This document shows positions 44,578-53,765 of a stretch of 64,000 nt of DNA, piece by piece. This DNA is from Verrucomicrobiota bacterium. Its GTDB lineage: Bacteria > Verrucomicrobiota > Verrucomicrobiia > Limisphaerales > Pedosphaeraceae. A model generated the notes under the pieces. It was not told the DNA's origin. It did no database searches and saw only the letters and a program-made list of their open reading frames with translations. The stretch's first letter is position 1, and the number at the start of each line of letters is the position of its first letter. The DNA lies in NCBI GenBank assembly GCA_021325145.1, contig JAJPHR010000009.1, positions 62,001 through 126,000 of the forward strand, read 5' to 3'. Both the position numbers and the translations under genes were made by a program.

Positions 44578-46785
44578 ATGACCACGAGCCTCCGACAGCG
44601 TCTGACGTCCGTTCCCTCCGTGGTCTGGGTGCTGGCGCTCACCCTTTCCTGCCTCGTGCCTTTTTTAGGCAAGGCTTACCATATTGACGATACTCTTTTC
44701 CTCTGGGTGGGAGAGCAAATTCAGCGGCATCCCGCCGATCCTTTCGGATTCACCGTGAACTGGTTCGGTTTCGCCTATCCAATGGTCAAGTCTTTCGAAA
44801 ATCCGCCGCTTACCTGCTATTACATTGCGCTGGTCGCACGGGTGGTGGGTTGGAGCGAACCAGCCATGCATGCGGCTTTTTTGCTGCCAGCCCTCGCCAG
44901 TGCCTGGGGAATTCATTCCTTGGCGCGAAGATATTGCCGGCGACCATTGCTGGCGGCGGTGATGGCGGTGTTGTCGCCGGTTTTCCTCATCTCCAGCACG
45001 ACCGTGATGTGCGATGTCATGTTGCTGGCCTTTTGGGTTTGGTCGATCGTGCTGTTCGAGGAGGGACAGGAGGAAAACCGTCCGCTGCTATTTCTGGCGA
45101 GCGGAATCGTGGGTGGGCTTGCGGTTTTAACCAAGTTTCCCGGCCTTGCACTGGTTCCGCTGCTGGGTGCCTGCGGTTTGCACCGGCGACGCCGGTTGAG
45201 TTTGGGTTGGTGGCTCCTGGCTCCGGCGGTCCCGCTGTTGGTGGCGGCCGGTTACGAGTGGTACACCCGCAAAATGTATGGGCAGGGCTTGCTTCTGGCC
45301 GCGGCGACGTACGCTTCAAGCCAGCGTCAAGCCGATGAGGGACTTCTAATCGAGCGAGTGGTGGTGGGCCTCGGTTTCATGGGCGGCTGCTTTTTGCCGA
45401 CCCTGTTCTTTGCGCCGGCCTTGTGGCGGCCTCGAACCATCCTGGTTGGTCTCATCTGCCTCGTGCCGTTCCTGGCGTTTCTCCCCGAGATCGGGCCGCT
45501 TGGACGATTGTTCTGGCGGCCGGATGAACGATTCGACTGGGTGAGTTTCCTGCAAAGCGCGCTTTTCACCGTGGCCAGCCTCCACATCCTGATACTCGCG
45601 GGAAGTGACTTTTGGACCCGGCGCGATACCGGCGCGCTCTGCCTGCTGCTTTGGACCGCCGGGATTTTTATTTTCGCCAGCGCGGTGAACTGGACCATGA
45701 ACGGCCGCAGTTTGCTGCCGATGGCCCCAGCCGCGGCCATTCTTCTGGCAAGACGTCTCGATCAGCGGTATCCCGGCACGGCAGTCGTGCCGAAATGGCG
45801 GTTCTTCTGGCCGGTGATTTCAGCCGGCGTGCTCAGCCTGTTGCTGGTCAAGGCGGATTACGACCTGGCCAGCGTAAACCGGGTTGCGGCGAATGAATTA
45901 TGCGCTCGCTACCGGAGCCCGGGGAAGGTGCTTTGGTTTCGCGGGCATTGGGGCTTCCAGTACTACATGGAAAAGTTGGGAGCCAAACCATTGGACACCC
46001 TGCAACCCGTGCTATCGCCCGGGGACCGGGTGATTTTACCGGACCCACGGACTGCCAGCAACGTATTCGACGTGCCGGCGGATGTCGTCCGCCTGATTGA
46101 GGTGTTGGGGTTTAGGCCCAACCGATATTACGCCACCGTAAGCTACTCGGTTGAAGCTTGCTTCTACAGTTGGCGCAAGGGCTTGCTTCCGTTCGCGGTG
46201 GGAGAGGTCAATCCGGTATGCTTCTATGTCTTCGAGGCTACCCAGGCGCTGGATGGAACCAGCCATTACGCAGATGGCCACTCTGCGGTTGGGGCATGGG
46301 ACCAGCAGCGCGCTTTCGAGCAGGAAAGCAGCCGGTGCCAAAAGTTACTCGGTCTCAACCCGAACGATGTGCAAACTCGTTTCCAACTCGGGATGACGTG
46401 GCTGGCTCGCGCGCGTCCCAGGGAGGCGGCGAACCAGTTCTCCGAAATCCTGCGTCTGGAACCTGATTACGCACCCGCGCGCCTCCAGTTGGCCATGCTT
46501 GCATCCAAACAGGGAAAAACCAGCGAAGCAGTGGCGCACTACCGCATGGCATTGCGCATGGAACCGGATTCGGTTGAAGCGCTCAACAACCTGGCCTGGA
46601 TTCTCGCGACCAACCCGGATGGCCAGGTTCGAAATGGAACCGGCGGTTCGCCTGGCCGAGCGCGCCAACGAACTGAGCGGCGGCACCAACACTTTGGTGA
46701 CCGGCACGCTGGCGGCGGCGTACGCCGAGTCCGGGCATTTTGCCGAAGCGGTTTCGTCCGCCAATCAGGCCATCCAAACGGCTGA
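44578..46785 (+). CDS. PMT_2-like GT-C glycosyltransferase with TPRs (paralog 5, C-terminus frameshifted)
   Basis: 735 residues from the ATG at 44578 (an upstream start at 44482 adds 32 unlikely residues). About eleven helices with YHIDDTLFLWVGEQI (acidic pair of the first loop) and FENPPLTCYYIAL, the PMT_2/ArnT-like region, then TPRs from about residue 600. Up to NNLAWILATNPDGQVRNGT the protein matches its paralogs. After that the frame reads Arg-rich nonsense, while the expected VRLAERANELSGGTNTLVTG continues in another frame (46644-46870). A two-base loss near 46642 explains this. Either the gene is decaying, or there is an error in the assembly. Confidence 0.75.
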   Translation: MTTSLRQRLTSVPSVVWVLALTLSCLVPFLGKAYHIDDTLFLWVGEQIQRHPADPFGFTVNWFGFAYPMVKSFENPPLTCYYIALVARVVGWSEPAMHAAFLLPALASAWGIHSLARRYCRRPLLAAVMAVLSPVFLISSTTVMCDVMLLAFWVWSIVLFEEGQEENRPLLFLASGIVGGLAVLTKFPGLALVPLLGACGLHRRRRLSLGWWLLAPAVPLLVAAGYEWYTRKMYGQGLLLAAATYASSQRQADEGLLIERVVVGLGFMGGCFLPTLFFAPALWRPRTILVGLICLVPFLAFLPEIGPLGRLFWRPDERFDWVSFLQSALFTVASLHILILAGSDFWTRRDTGALCLLLWTAGIFIFASAVNWTMNGRSLLPMAPAAAILLARRLDQRYPGTAVVPKWRFFWPVISAGVLSLLLVKADYDLASVNRVAANELCARYRSPGKVLWFRGHWGFQYYMEKLGAKPLDTLQPVLSPGDRVILPDPRTASNVFDVPADVVRLIEVLGFRPNRYYATVSYSVEACFYSWRKGLLPFAVGEVNPVCFYVFEATQALDGTSHYADGHSAVGAWDQQRAFEQESSRCQKLLGLNPNDVQTRFQLGMTWLARARPREAANQFSEILRLEPDYAPARLQLAMLASKQGKTSEAVAHYRMALRMEPDSVEALNNLAWILATNPDGQVRNGTGGSPGRARQRTERRHQHFGDRHAGGGVRRVRAFCRSGFVRQSGHPNG

Positions 46786-46870
46786 ACGCGGCGGCAATCA
46801 ACGCCTTGCGGCGACTAACCGCCGGTTGCTCGAACTCTACCGGGCCAACCGACCCTATCACGAGGAATAA
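46644..46870 (+). other. Detached C-terminal end of paralog 5
   Basis: In the second frame this encodes AVRLAERANELSGGT, GTLAAAYAESGHFAEAVSSA and ANRPYHEE, the conserved ending of the GT-C/TPR paralogs. Together with the upstream part it makes the complete paralog. In the annotated frame it is unread. Confidence 0.85.
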
Positions 46871-46882
46871 ACCGGCCTTTGC

Positions 46883-47608
46883 TCAGCCGCCGTTGCCCGA
46901 AGCAAACTCGACGAACCACGGTTCCGGGCGGGCTTGGAACGATCTCGCCTCCCCGTGCCACGCGAATCGCACTTCACTCGCATGGAGCGCATGGTGTGGC
47001 AGGATCAATTTTCTCCTCTGTGCTTCCGTCAGCCGATCTTCGACCAGCGCCAAATACAAATCCTCATCGCCGCCATACAATTTATCGCCGACGATTGGGT
47101 GTCCCAAGTGAGCGAGGTGAATTCGGATCTGGTGCTTTCGTCCCGTGCGCGGCTTTACGCGCAGCAAGGTGAACGGCCCTTCGGCGCGGGCGAACCGTCG
47201 TCCCACCTGAAACTCGGTTTGTGCGGCGCTGCCGTCCGGCCGAACACAATCCTTGATCGCCACCCGGCTGGCTGTGTCCGGTCCCAAGGCCGCGTCAATG
47301 AGCCCGTTCGGTTCACGGACGTGTCCGTGAACGATGGCCAGATATTCCTTCTCGACCGTCCGGCTTTCCCAAGCCTTTCGGAGGACTCGAGCGGCCGGGT
47401 CGGTTTTCGCCACCACCACCACCCCGCTGGTTTCCCGATCGAGCCGGTTTATCAAGTGGGGATGGCTTTCCGTCCCAAGGTGCAGGCGCACGCGGCTGAT
47501 CAAGCTGGACCATGCATCGCCTTTGGTAGGGTGGCAAACGAGCCCGGCTGGTTTGTTGAGCACCAGCAATTCGTCGTTCTCGTCGATAATTTCAAACAGA
47601 CGTTCCAT
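46883..47608 (-). CDS. RluA-family pseudouridine synthase
   Basis: 241 residues. HPHLINRLDRETSGVVVVAK gives the catalytic aspartate (Asp57) of the RluA family, RVKPRTGRKHQIRIHLAHLGHPIVGD is the second signature, and LPHHALHA completes the fold. It isomerises uridine to pseudouridine in rRNA or tRNA; the target is not predictable by eye. No S4 domain is present, so it is closest to the RluA/RluC-short or TruC group. It is alone, convergent with paralog 5. Confidence 0.93.
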   Translation of the reverse strand: MERLFEIIDENDELLVLNKPAGLVCHPTKGDAWSSLISRVRLHLGTESHPHLINRLDRETSGVVVVAKTDPAARVLRKAWESRTVEKEYLAIVHGHVREPNGLIDAALGPDTASRVAIKDCVRPDGSAAQTEFQVGRRFARAEGPFTLLRVKPRTGRKHQIRIHLAHLGHPIVGDKLYGGDEDLYLALVEDRLTEAQRRKLILPHHALHASEVRFAWHGEARSFQARPEPWFVEFASGNGG

Positions 47609-47768
47609 TCAACGGACAGTGTGGTCACTTCTGGCATTCATATGGCCTTTAAGCTGCCCCTCACCCGGCCACTCATCCTTGGGGTTCGACGCGACGAGTG
47701 CCGCCTTGAGCTCAGGGATGACGAGCCGTTGGCGAAATGGCCAAAGACACTCCTTTTTGAGAAGGGCA

Positions 47769-49133
47769 TCAATGAGGAACCTCCTTTAAGGCAGGACACA
47801 ATCTGCCGGGAAACTCCAATTCCTGGCGAATATGTGCGCGCATTGCCTCTCGGTATTCACCCACCGACTCGAAAAAAGCGCACATCATCAGCATCAACCA
47901 ATACATCCCACGCTCGGTGAGCCGCCAGCCGTGTTCGTCCCGCCGTGCCGCGCCCAGCCATTCGAGCGTGCGCAGTTCGCCCCACAGCTTGCGAAAGAAG
48001 CGCGGCCCATATCGCCGCAAAGCCCATTCCCTGTCCAGCCCCAGCCCAAACATTTTCACCAGCAGAGTGTAACGCATTTGATCCCCTACGGAGAGCTGAT
48101 TTTCCACCACGATTCCCGTCAAGCCCTCCGCAACGCGCTTTTCGTAGGTGTCGAGGCAGAACGTTGTGGCGTAGAGCGTGCCGTCCAAATAACTAAATGC
48201 GCCGCTGCCGACGCCGACATAGAAATCGGCATCGACGAGATACTCGTCACTCGATCGACCGCGCCGGGTAAAACACCAGGCCGAGGATGGCGTAAATTCC
48301 GGCACGAGCCGGGCGAGAATGGTTTGGTAAAATTGACGGAGCCGGCGGCGATCAGGCAGGCCGGTCGAATCAGCCATCCGTTGAGCGACTCCCGGAGAAA
48401 TCATCAGCGGATAAAATGAAACCTGGTTCGCGCCCACTCCGCGGAGAATTTCGAGGTCGCGCTCCAGCGATGCCAGATCCTGGTGCGGCAAATTGAAAAT
48501 GAGGTCCACGTTCAGTGTCGGGAAAAATCCGGCGGCCTGGCGGAGGCGGTCCTGCGCTTCCGCGCCGCTGCCGTATTTTTCATAGCGCTGCATGTCCTTG
48601 AGCAACCGATCGTCGAAGCTCTGCACGCCGACGGATAACCGGGTGACGCCCGCCGCTCGCAATGGCTCGAGAATTTCCGGATGCAGGTCTTTCGGATTGG
48701 TCTCGACGGAAATGTCGCTCAAATCAAAAAGTTTGCGGGCCAATTCGATCGTCTCAACCAGTTCCTCCGGTTCCGTGGTGGGTGTGCCGCCGCCGAAATA
48801 TGCCGTGGAAAATCGGAACCCAGCGTCGTGGTAAAGCCGGATCTCCTCGCGCAACGAATGAAAATAACGTTGCGCCTGCCGGTGACAATGCTGCACCCGG
48901 TGGAAGGAACAGAACGGGCAAAGCGTCTCGCAAAAGGGAATGTGCACATAAAGACAGCCACATCCCCGGGCGGGCACCGGCGGAACGGTTCCGGGCGCGT
49001 CTTGCATTCGCAGAAACCCGCGCGTTCGAAACCGGAAAGTCCGGAGCAGAAACTCATCAACCAGGCCATACGCCCGGCGCATCGGGTGGAGGAACGAGAG
49101 TGGTGGCTCTTTTTTTGGCAACGTAAGCGTCAT
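47769..49133 (-). CDS. HemW/HemN-like radical SAM protein
   Basis: 454 residues from ATG 49133 (an upstream start at 49181 adds 16). YVHIPFCETLCPFCSF gives the CxxxCxxC cluster (Cys68, Cys72, Cys75), followed by YFGGGTPTTEPEELVE, VETNPKDLHPEIL, RLSVGVQSFDDRLLK and NVDLIFNLPHQD, the pattern of HemW/coproporphyrinogen oxidase-like proteins; the C-terminal half has the winged-helix-like region. It may be the heme chaperone HemW or a related oxidase; the extra 55 residues before the cluster are unusual. The family's cysteine after CPFC is Ser here, as in HemW. Confidence 0.85.
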   Translation of the reverse strand: MTLTLPKKEPPLSFLHPMRRAYGLVDEFLLRTFRFRTRGFLRMQDAPGTVPPVPARGCGCLYVHIPFCETLCPFCSFHRVQHCHRQAQRYFHSLREEIRLYHDAGFRFSTAYFGGGTPTTEPEELVETIELARKLFDLSDISVETNPKDLHPEILEPLRAAGVTRLSVGVQSFDDRLLKDMQRYEKYGSGAEAQDRLRQAAGFFPTLNVDLIFNLPHQDLASLERDLEILRGVGANQVSFYPLMISPGVAQRMADSTGLPDRRRLRQFYQTILARLVPEFTPSSAWCFTRRGRSSDEYLVDADFYVGVGSGAFSYLDGTLYATTFCLDTYEKRVAEGLTGIVVENQLSVGDQMRYTLLVKMFGLGLDREWALRRYGPRFFRKLWGELRTLEWLGAARRDEHGWRLTERGMYWLMLMMCAFFESVGEYREAMRAHIRQELEFPGRLCPALKEVPH

Positions 49134-49501
49134 AGCAACCCAGGTGTTTCCGTTCGCCGTCTTCCCCTGGTCGTGAAACAAGCCGGAGGCCTGTCACATT
49201 CTAGCGGCTCGTCTGCATCGCACCACACGCGATTTGTCAAAAGTTGCACGTTAGTTGCATAGCCTCCCAATATATAGGCTATTTTTCACAAAATCGGACA
49301 CCAAAAGTTCACTTGGATATGTAAAAAAGGAGAAGCCAAATGGACGCCATGTGATTCGGACTCTTTGTTCTGCACTCGCCTTTATTCGGTGTAAACCCCA
49401 CGGCGCTCTCTCCTCTTTTGGAGGGGGGAGAAAATGGCGGCGGCGCGCCCATCCGCATTCGCACCTGCAGCGGACTTGTCATTGCCTCCGCTTGTCGTAT
49501 C
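49134..49501. other. Gene-free stretch
   Basis: 368 bases. The plus strand holds a hairpin ATAGCCT/AGGCTAT followed by five T (49259-49286), terminator-like but with no plus-strand gene upstream, and a GTTGCA repeat pair just before it. The region also contains the promoters of the two divergent genes. Confidence 0.45.
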
Positions 49502-50161
49502 ATGCTGTGGGTGAAGGAAAAAATATTATTGCCGGTCATCCTGATGATCGTGCTGGCGGTGTCGCGGATTCCCGGCTTGCTGCCGCAAAATTTCAGCGCC
49601 GTCTATGCGCTGATCTTCTGCGCGGGCGTTTTTTTTCCGCGACGGCTGGTCTGGTGGCTACCTCTCGTGACCATGCTGGTCAGTGACCTGTTGCTAAACT
49701 GGTATTACCACGCCCATTATCAAACGCCGATCTTCAGCCCGGAACTTTTCGGGAATTATCTCGCCTACGCGGCCTTTCTTTGGCTTGGGCGATGGTTCGG
49801 TTCCAAGGCCTCCTTCGTCTCGCTCGTGGGCGGAGGTTTGATTTGCGCCGTCCTGTTTTACCTGGTCAGCAACACCATTGCCTGGTTGTTTAATCCCTTC
49901 CACAATCCGGAATACACGAAGACTCTGGCTGGTTGGTGGATTGCGCTCACCCGGGGAACGGCGGGCTACGCGCAGACCTGGGAGTTTTTCCGCAACACAC
50001 TCACGAGCAGCGGCCTGTTTACCGCGCTGTTTGCGGGCGCCATGAAATTGATGGACGCCCTGGATCCCGCCGAGGAAGAGGAACCAGTGGAGGAACAACC
50101 CGAAGAACCTGCGTCAGAGCACCCCGAAGATGCCTCGCAACCGAGCCATCCGGCGGCCTGA
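49502..50161 (+). CDS. DUF6580-like membrane protein
   Basis: 219 residues from the ATG at 49502. About five helices (AVSRIPGLLPQNFSAVYALIF, RRLVWWLPLVTMLVSDLLLN, FGNYLAYAAFLWLGRWFG and two more) match the small integral-membrane DUF6580 family, sometimes compared with substrate-specific components of ECF transporters. A C-terminal acidic tail (EEEEPVEEQPEEPASEHPED) is cytoplasmic or periplasmic. No helper ATPase is nearby. The upstream frame before the ATG is repeat-like and not included. Confidence 0.7.
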   Translation: MLWVKEKILLPVILMIVLAVSRIPGLLPQNFSAVYALIFCAGVFFPRRLVWWLPLVTMLVSDLLLNWYYHAHYQTPIFSPELFGNYLAYAAFLWLGRWFGSKASFVSLVGGGLICAVLFYLVSNTIAWLFNPFHNPEYTKTLAGWWIALTRGTAGYAQTWEFFRNTLTSSGLFTALFAGAMKLMDALDPAEEEEPVEEQPEEPASEHPEDASQPSHPAA

Positions 50162-50186
50162 GGGTGATTGGGAGCGCCTCAATCTT

Positions 50187-50307
50187 GTATGGAGTTCCGC
50201 TTTCAGGCGGTAAGGGTCTGGCCTGCAGGATGACATGAAATATTTCCAATGCCCTCGATCATGCGGCAGTCATGCCGGCTGAAGCCGGGACTCCATGCGT
50301 TGGAATG
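50187..50307. repeat. Dispersed palindromic repeat, copy C
   Basis: TGTATGGAGTTCCGCTTTCAGGCGG-type left half and ATGCCGGCTGAAGCCGGGAC right half, followed by TTGGAATG. It is collinear with copies A and B. Confidence 0.7.
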
Positions 50308-50337
50308 CCATCGCGAAACTCCAGACCACCAACCCGC

Positions 50338-50799
50338 ATGAAAATCGGCGTCATCTCGGACACGCACAACCACTTCGATCCCCGGATTCCCGTGCTCTTC
50401 TCCGGCGTGGATCACATTCTGCACGCCGGTGACATCGGCCTGCCCTGGGTGATTCTGGAATTGGAATCCATTGCGCCCGTTACCGCCGTCCTGGGAAACA
50501 ATGATGCCGGGCTGCAATTCAAAGAAACCGAAACTATCGAATTGGGCGGGCGCAAATTTCTTGTCCATCACATTGTCGATGCGCATCGTCCCGCCGAACC
50601 CATCCGGCGGCGCATTGCGCGGGAAAAACCGGACGTGGTTGTCTTCGGTCATTCGCACAAGCCGTTTAATGAAGTGATCGGCCGGACGCTCTACTTCAAT
50701 CCCGGCTATGCCGGTAAACCCCGGTTTAACCTGGCGCGCAGTGTCGCGGTTTTGCACTGCGGGCGCAATGGCCTCCGGGCGGAGTACCATCCGCTGTGA
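50338..50799 (+). CDS. YfcE/MJ0936-type metallophosphoesterase
   Basis: 153 residues. MKIGVISDTHNHFD gives Asp and His of the first metal site (GDxHG class variant SDTHN), LHAGDIGLPWV the second (GD), LGNNDAG the GNHE-like motif, VVFGHSHKPF the GH motif. All metal ligands for a two-metal phosphodiesterase are present. It hydrolyses small phosphodiesters; members of YfcE type have weak natural substrates. The start at 50338 lies directly after the dispersed repeat, whose translated end (MPAEAGTPCVGM) would otherwise extend the frame upstream. Confidence 0.9.
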   Translation: MKIGVISDTHNHFDPRIPVLFSGVDHILHAGDIGLPWVILELESIAPVTAVLGNNDAGLQFKETETIELGGRKFLVHHIVDAHRPAEPIRRRIAREKPDVVVFGHSHKPFNEVIGRTLYFNPGYAGKPRFNLARSVAVLHCGRNGLRAEYHPL

Positions 50800-50989
50800 A
50801 CACACCAGGTGCCAACTCCATGGGCACTTAACCCGACGCTTCACCACCCTTTGGACATGGCCTTTTGTGAAAACTCATCGTGGCGAGGAGGCGTAGCTGC
50901 TGGCGGACGCGCACCGAGCAACGTATGCGACTCCTGCCATAATAGTGCCATCAACCAGGACCATCGCGGGGCACATCGTTCGATCGTCC

Positions 50990-53518
50990 TTACGGAACCC
51001 GCATCGTACGATAAAATTCAAACGGCGCAGTTTCGCCATTCGTATACGTATGCAACCCGCCCGACATCGTGACGGTCGTGTTGGTGATCCAGTGAATCAA
51101 ATCCATGGATTCCAAAATATGATACCGCTGCCAGTCCACTCCCGTGAAACTGACCTGGCAGGCTCCGTTCGAGAGTCTGGCAATACCCAGCTTGTTCTCC
51201 ATGTTCCAGTTAAGCACGATGTTCCCCGTGACTCCGCCAAAACCGTCCACCGCAATCTGATAATTCGTGCCGGCGACCGCATTGAACCAAAGCCGGCTCG
51301 TCACCAACCCAGCCCCGCCGGCATCATCATCGTTGGACGCGATGGCGGTGAGATTGCTCACCGTGTTACCGGTATAGACCGCGAGCGTGGTATCAAAATC
51401 GCTGCCTGCCGTGTTGAAATCCACCGGCCCGTTGCTTGGAGCCATCCAGGTAAACCAAACCGAGTGCCCGCCCACGTCTCCGGCGTGCGCGGGTTCCATG
51501 GATTCCTTGCTGGCGCCAATATTGTAGCTGTTGGTCGTGCCCGAACCACCCGCCAGCACCCAGGCATTGCTAAAATCGTCGCTGGCCGGCGGATTGAGAT
51601 TTAACACCAACGCACCCACCGACGGCCCGGCGCTGCTGTCCAGGAAACCATCACCCACGATGTGATAAGTGGTGCCCGCCACCGCATTAAAGGAAAGCGC
51701 GCTCTGGACAAAAATTCCCGGAATGATGTCGTCGTTGCTCGCCACCAAAGTCAGATTGCTGACCGTATTGCCAGTATAGACCGCCAGGATGGTATCGAAG
51801 TCGCTGCGCTTGGTTGTCACGACGACAGTCTGGTTCGAAACCGGCGTCCAGGTGAACCAAACAGAATGTCCGCCCGCCACTCCCAGATGATTCGGCTCTC
51901 CCGGTTCGGTGGTTGCGCAATTGTTGAATTCCACTGAACTCCACGGGCTGGTGGTAATCACGGTGCCGCTGGCGAAATCGTTGTTGACGGGAGGCGACGG
52001 GCAATCGCTCGTGGCGGGCGGAATTCGGACCGGAACATAAGTGGTGTTGTTGCCGTAATTGGACTCGGGCAGCAAGCCGTCCGGATTGACGATCATCTGC
52101 AAGGAATAATCACCCGGCGGCACGTCTGTAATGTCCATGTATTGGCACGCGACGCCAATGAAACCGTTAGGCGGAGGAATGTAGCCGGAATAGACATCGG
52201 CCCAGCCGGCCTGGATGCCTTGAAAGGTGCAATTGTACTTGCCCGGCGGCGCGTTTGGCGCCCAAGGCTGATAATCCTCCAAGCAAAAGCCAACCTTGTG
52301 ACCGAAGGCGCTGGGAACCACGTTCCCGCTGAGATCCAGCAGGTGGTACTCGGCAAACTTCTCAAAGTGATAATGCTGGTGACATTTCGCCCATACAAAA
52401 AGCGAATTCGTGGCCGGGTTTCCCACCACCAGATCGCCGGAACCGACGTTCCGCGTTTCGGTGTTGAAGCTCAGCAGCCGGCGCGTGCCCACCACCTCGC
52501 AACCTTCGACCACCTCGCAATCACCGGGTGAAAACGTGCGCGAGATGATGACCGGATTGGCCGACGGTCCCCAAATAATCAGATCAGCCAGCGGTGTCCC
52601 GGTCTGGTTCCAATTTAAGACTACGTCGCCTGTCGCGCCGCCGAAGCCGTCCACCGCGAGGTGATACGTCGTCCCGGTGGTCGGCGTGAAAGTCACCCGG
52701 CTCCAGCGATCCGTGGCCCCGGCAATGTCGTCCTGCCCGGCCACCAGCGTGAGATTGGAAATAACCCCACCCGTATAAACCGCCAGCAACGTATCGAAGG
52801 TGCTGCCCACGGTGTCGAAAGTCACCGGCGTATTTGTGGGCGCGGTCCAGCAATACCACAGCGAATGGCCGCCGGGATTGCCGGCGTGATTCGGCTCACC
52901 CGGTTCCTTGCTCGCAAAACTGTTGTTATCAGACTCCGAGCCGGAAGCGCCGCTCAAGGAAACGCACGTCGCAAAAAAATCGCTCAGGCAGTAATCCTCA
53001 GACAGCAATTGCTCGCTGTGATGGGCGAGATCAACATCATTGGTCCCGGACTGCACGTAATCAGGTTTCGTTTGCCCCTGTCGATACACTTCGATTTTAT
53101 AATCGCGACAGGCGCATCCCGCGGCCATCGGCAGATTTACTGAAGGATCAGCGCCGACACTCCGGCAACCCGTGATCGAATGCGCCGCGTTCGTGAATAC
53201 CGCAGTCCAGGTGCTCGAGGCGCAAGGCTTGGAATAAACGATCTCGAACACGGTGAGCGTGCCGTCGCAATTGGTCACGTCCGAAGCCCAATTCAGCCGG
53301 GCCATATTGCCGGGCAGGGTCCCCGCCTTGCAGCCGTCCCCATTGCAATCCTGCTGATACGTCCACCACGCGTCTGAAATGTAAGCAGTTTGGGCCAGAC
53401 CGTTGGAAACCAGGAAGAAAAGCGCGGTCAAACAAACAGAAAAAATCAGCAACGCAGAATTCCGGCAACGCGCGCCATTGCTTCGTGGCCAGTCAGGGAC
53501 GAAATGTCTTTTGTTCAT
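50990..53518 (-). CDS. Secreted lysyl oxidase with pre-peptidase-type repeats
   Basis: 842 residues from the ATG at 53518. A signal peptide (about 22-43) and a beta domain precede a 'EPNHAGNPGG...LWYCWTAP' repeat (about 200-310). Then comes a lysyl oxidase domain (about 330-475): WAKCHQHYHFEKF with the three copper histidines (380, 382, 384), GHKVGFCLED with Lys408, and QAGWADVYSG with Tyr443, the pair that makes the LTQ quinone cofactor, ending YMDITDVPPGDYSLQMIVNP. Two more repeats and a closing FEFYRTMRV-type tail follow. The enzyme oxidises amines outside the cell and may cross-link matrix proteins. Confidence 0.9.
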   Translation of the reverse strand: MNKRHFVPDWPRSNGARCRNSALLIFSVCLTALFFLVSNGLAQTAYISDAWWTYQQDCNGDGCKAGTLPGNMARLNWASDVTNCDGTLTVFEIVYSKPCASSTWTAVFTNAAHSITGCRSVGADPSVNLPMAAGCACRDYKIEVYRQGQTKPDYVQSGTNDVDLAHHSEQLLSEDYCLSDFFATCVSLSGASGSESDNNSFASKEPGEPNHAGNPGGHSLWYCWTAPTNTPVTFDTVGSTFDTLLAVYTGGVISNLTLVAGQDDIAGATDRWSRVTFTPTTGTTYHLAVDGFGGATGDVVLNWNQTGTPLADLIIWGPSANPVIISRTFSPGDCEVVEGCEVVGTRRLLSFNTETRNVGSGDLVVGNPATNSLFVWAKCHQHYHFEKFAEYHLLDLSGNVVPSAFGHKVGFCLEDYQPWAPNAPPGKYNCTFQGIQAGWADVYSGYIPPPNGFIGVACQYMDITDVPPGDYSLQMIVNPDGLLPESNYGNNTTYVPVRIPPATSDCPSPPVNNDFASGTVITTSPWSSVEFNNCATTEPGEPNHLGVAGGHSVWFTWTPVSNQTVVVTTKRSDFDTILAVYTGNTVSNLTLVASNDDIIPGIFVQSALSFNAVAGTTYHIVGDGFLDSSAGPSVGALVLNLNPPASDDFSNAWVLAGGSGTTNSYNIGASKESMEPAHAGDVGGHSVWFTWMAPSNGPVDFNTAGSDFDTTLAVYTGNTVSNLTAIASNDDDAGGAGLVTSRLWFNAVAGTNYQIAVDGFGGVTGNIVLNWNMENKLGIARLSNGACQVSFTGVDWQRYHILESMDLIHWITNTTVTMSGGLHTYTNGETAPFEFYRTMRVP

Positions 53519-53765
53519 ATTCCGACAGCACCCGCTGGGCTCCGCGGGATTCCGGGAATCCTGCGTAGGCCAGTCAAACAACTCAAAGAAACGCCCGGCG
53601 GGTTCTGCTACCCATGGCGTCGTGGATAATTTAAATAACTGGCAACACTAGACCACAGGCGCGCCAAACGGTCTAGTCGGCACGATTACTGAGGCATTGT
53701 TCCGTATATTTCCGGAGCAAGGATGGTTTTACAGGACTGCTGTTCTCTCCTAATGATTGTGTGTC

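Noticed and set aside
49259-49286. Plus-strand terminator
   Set aside because: The hairpin and T-tract look right, but no plus-strand gene lies upstream; only noted in the gene-free stretch.
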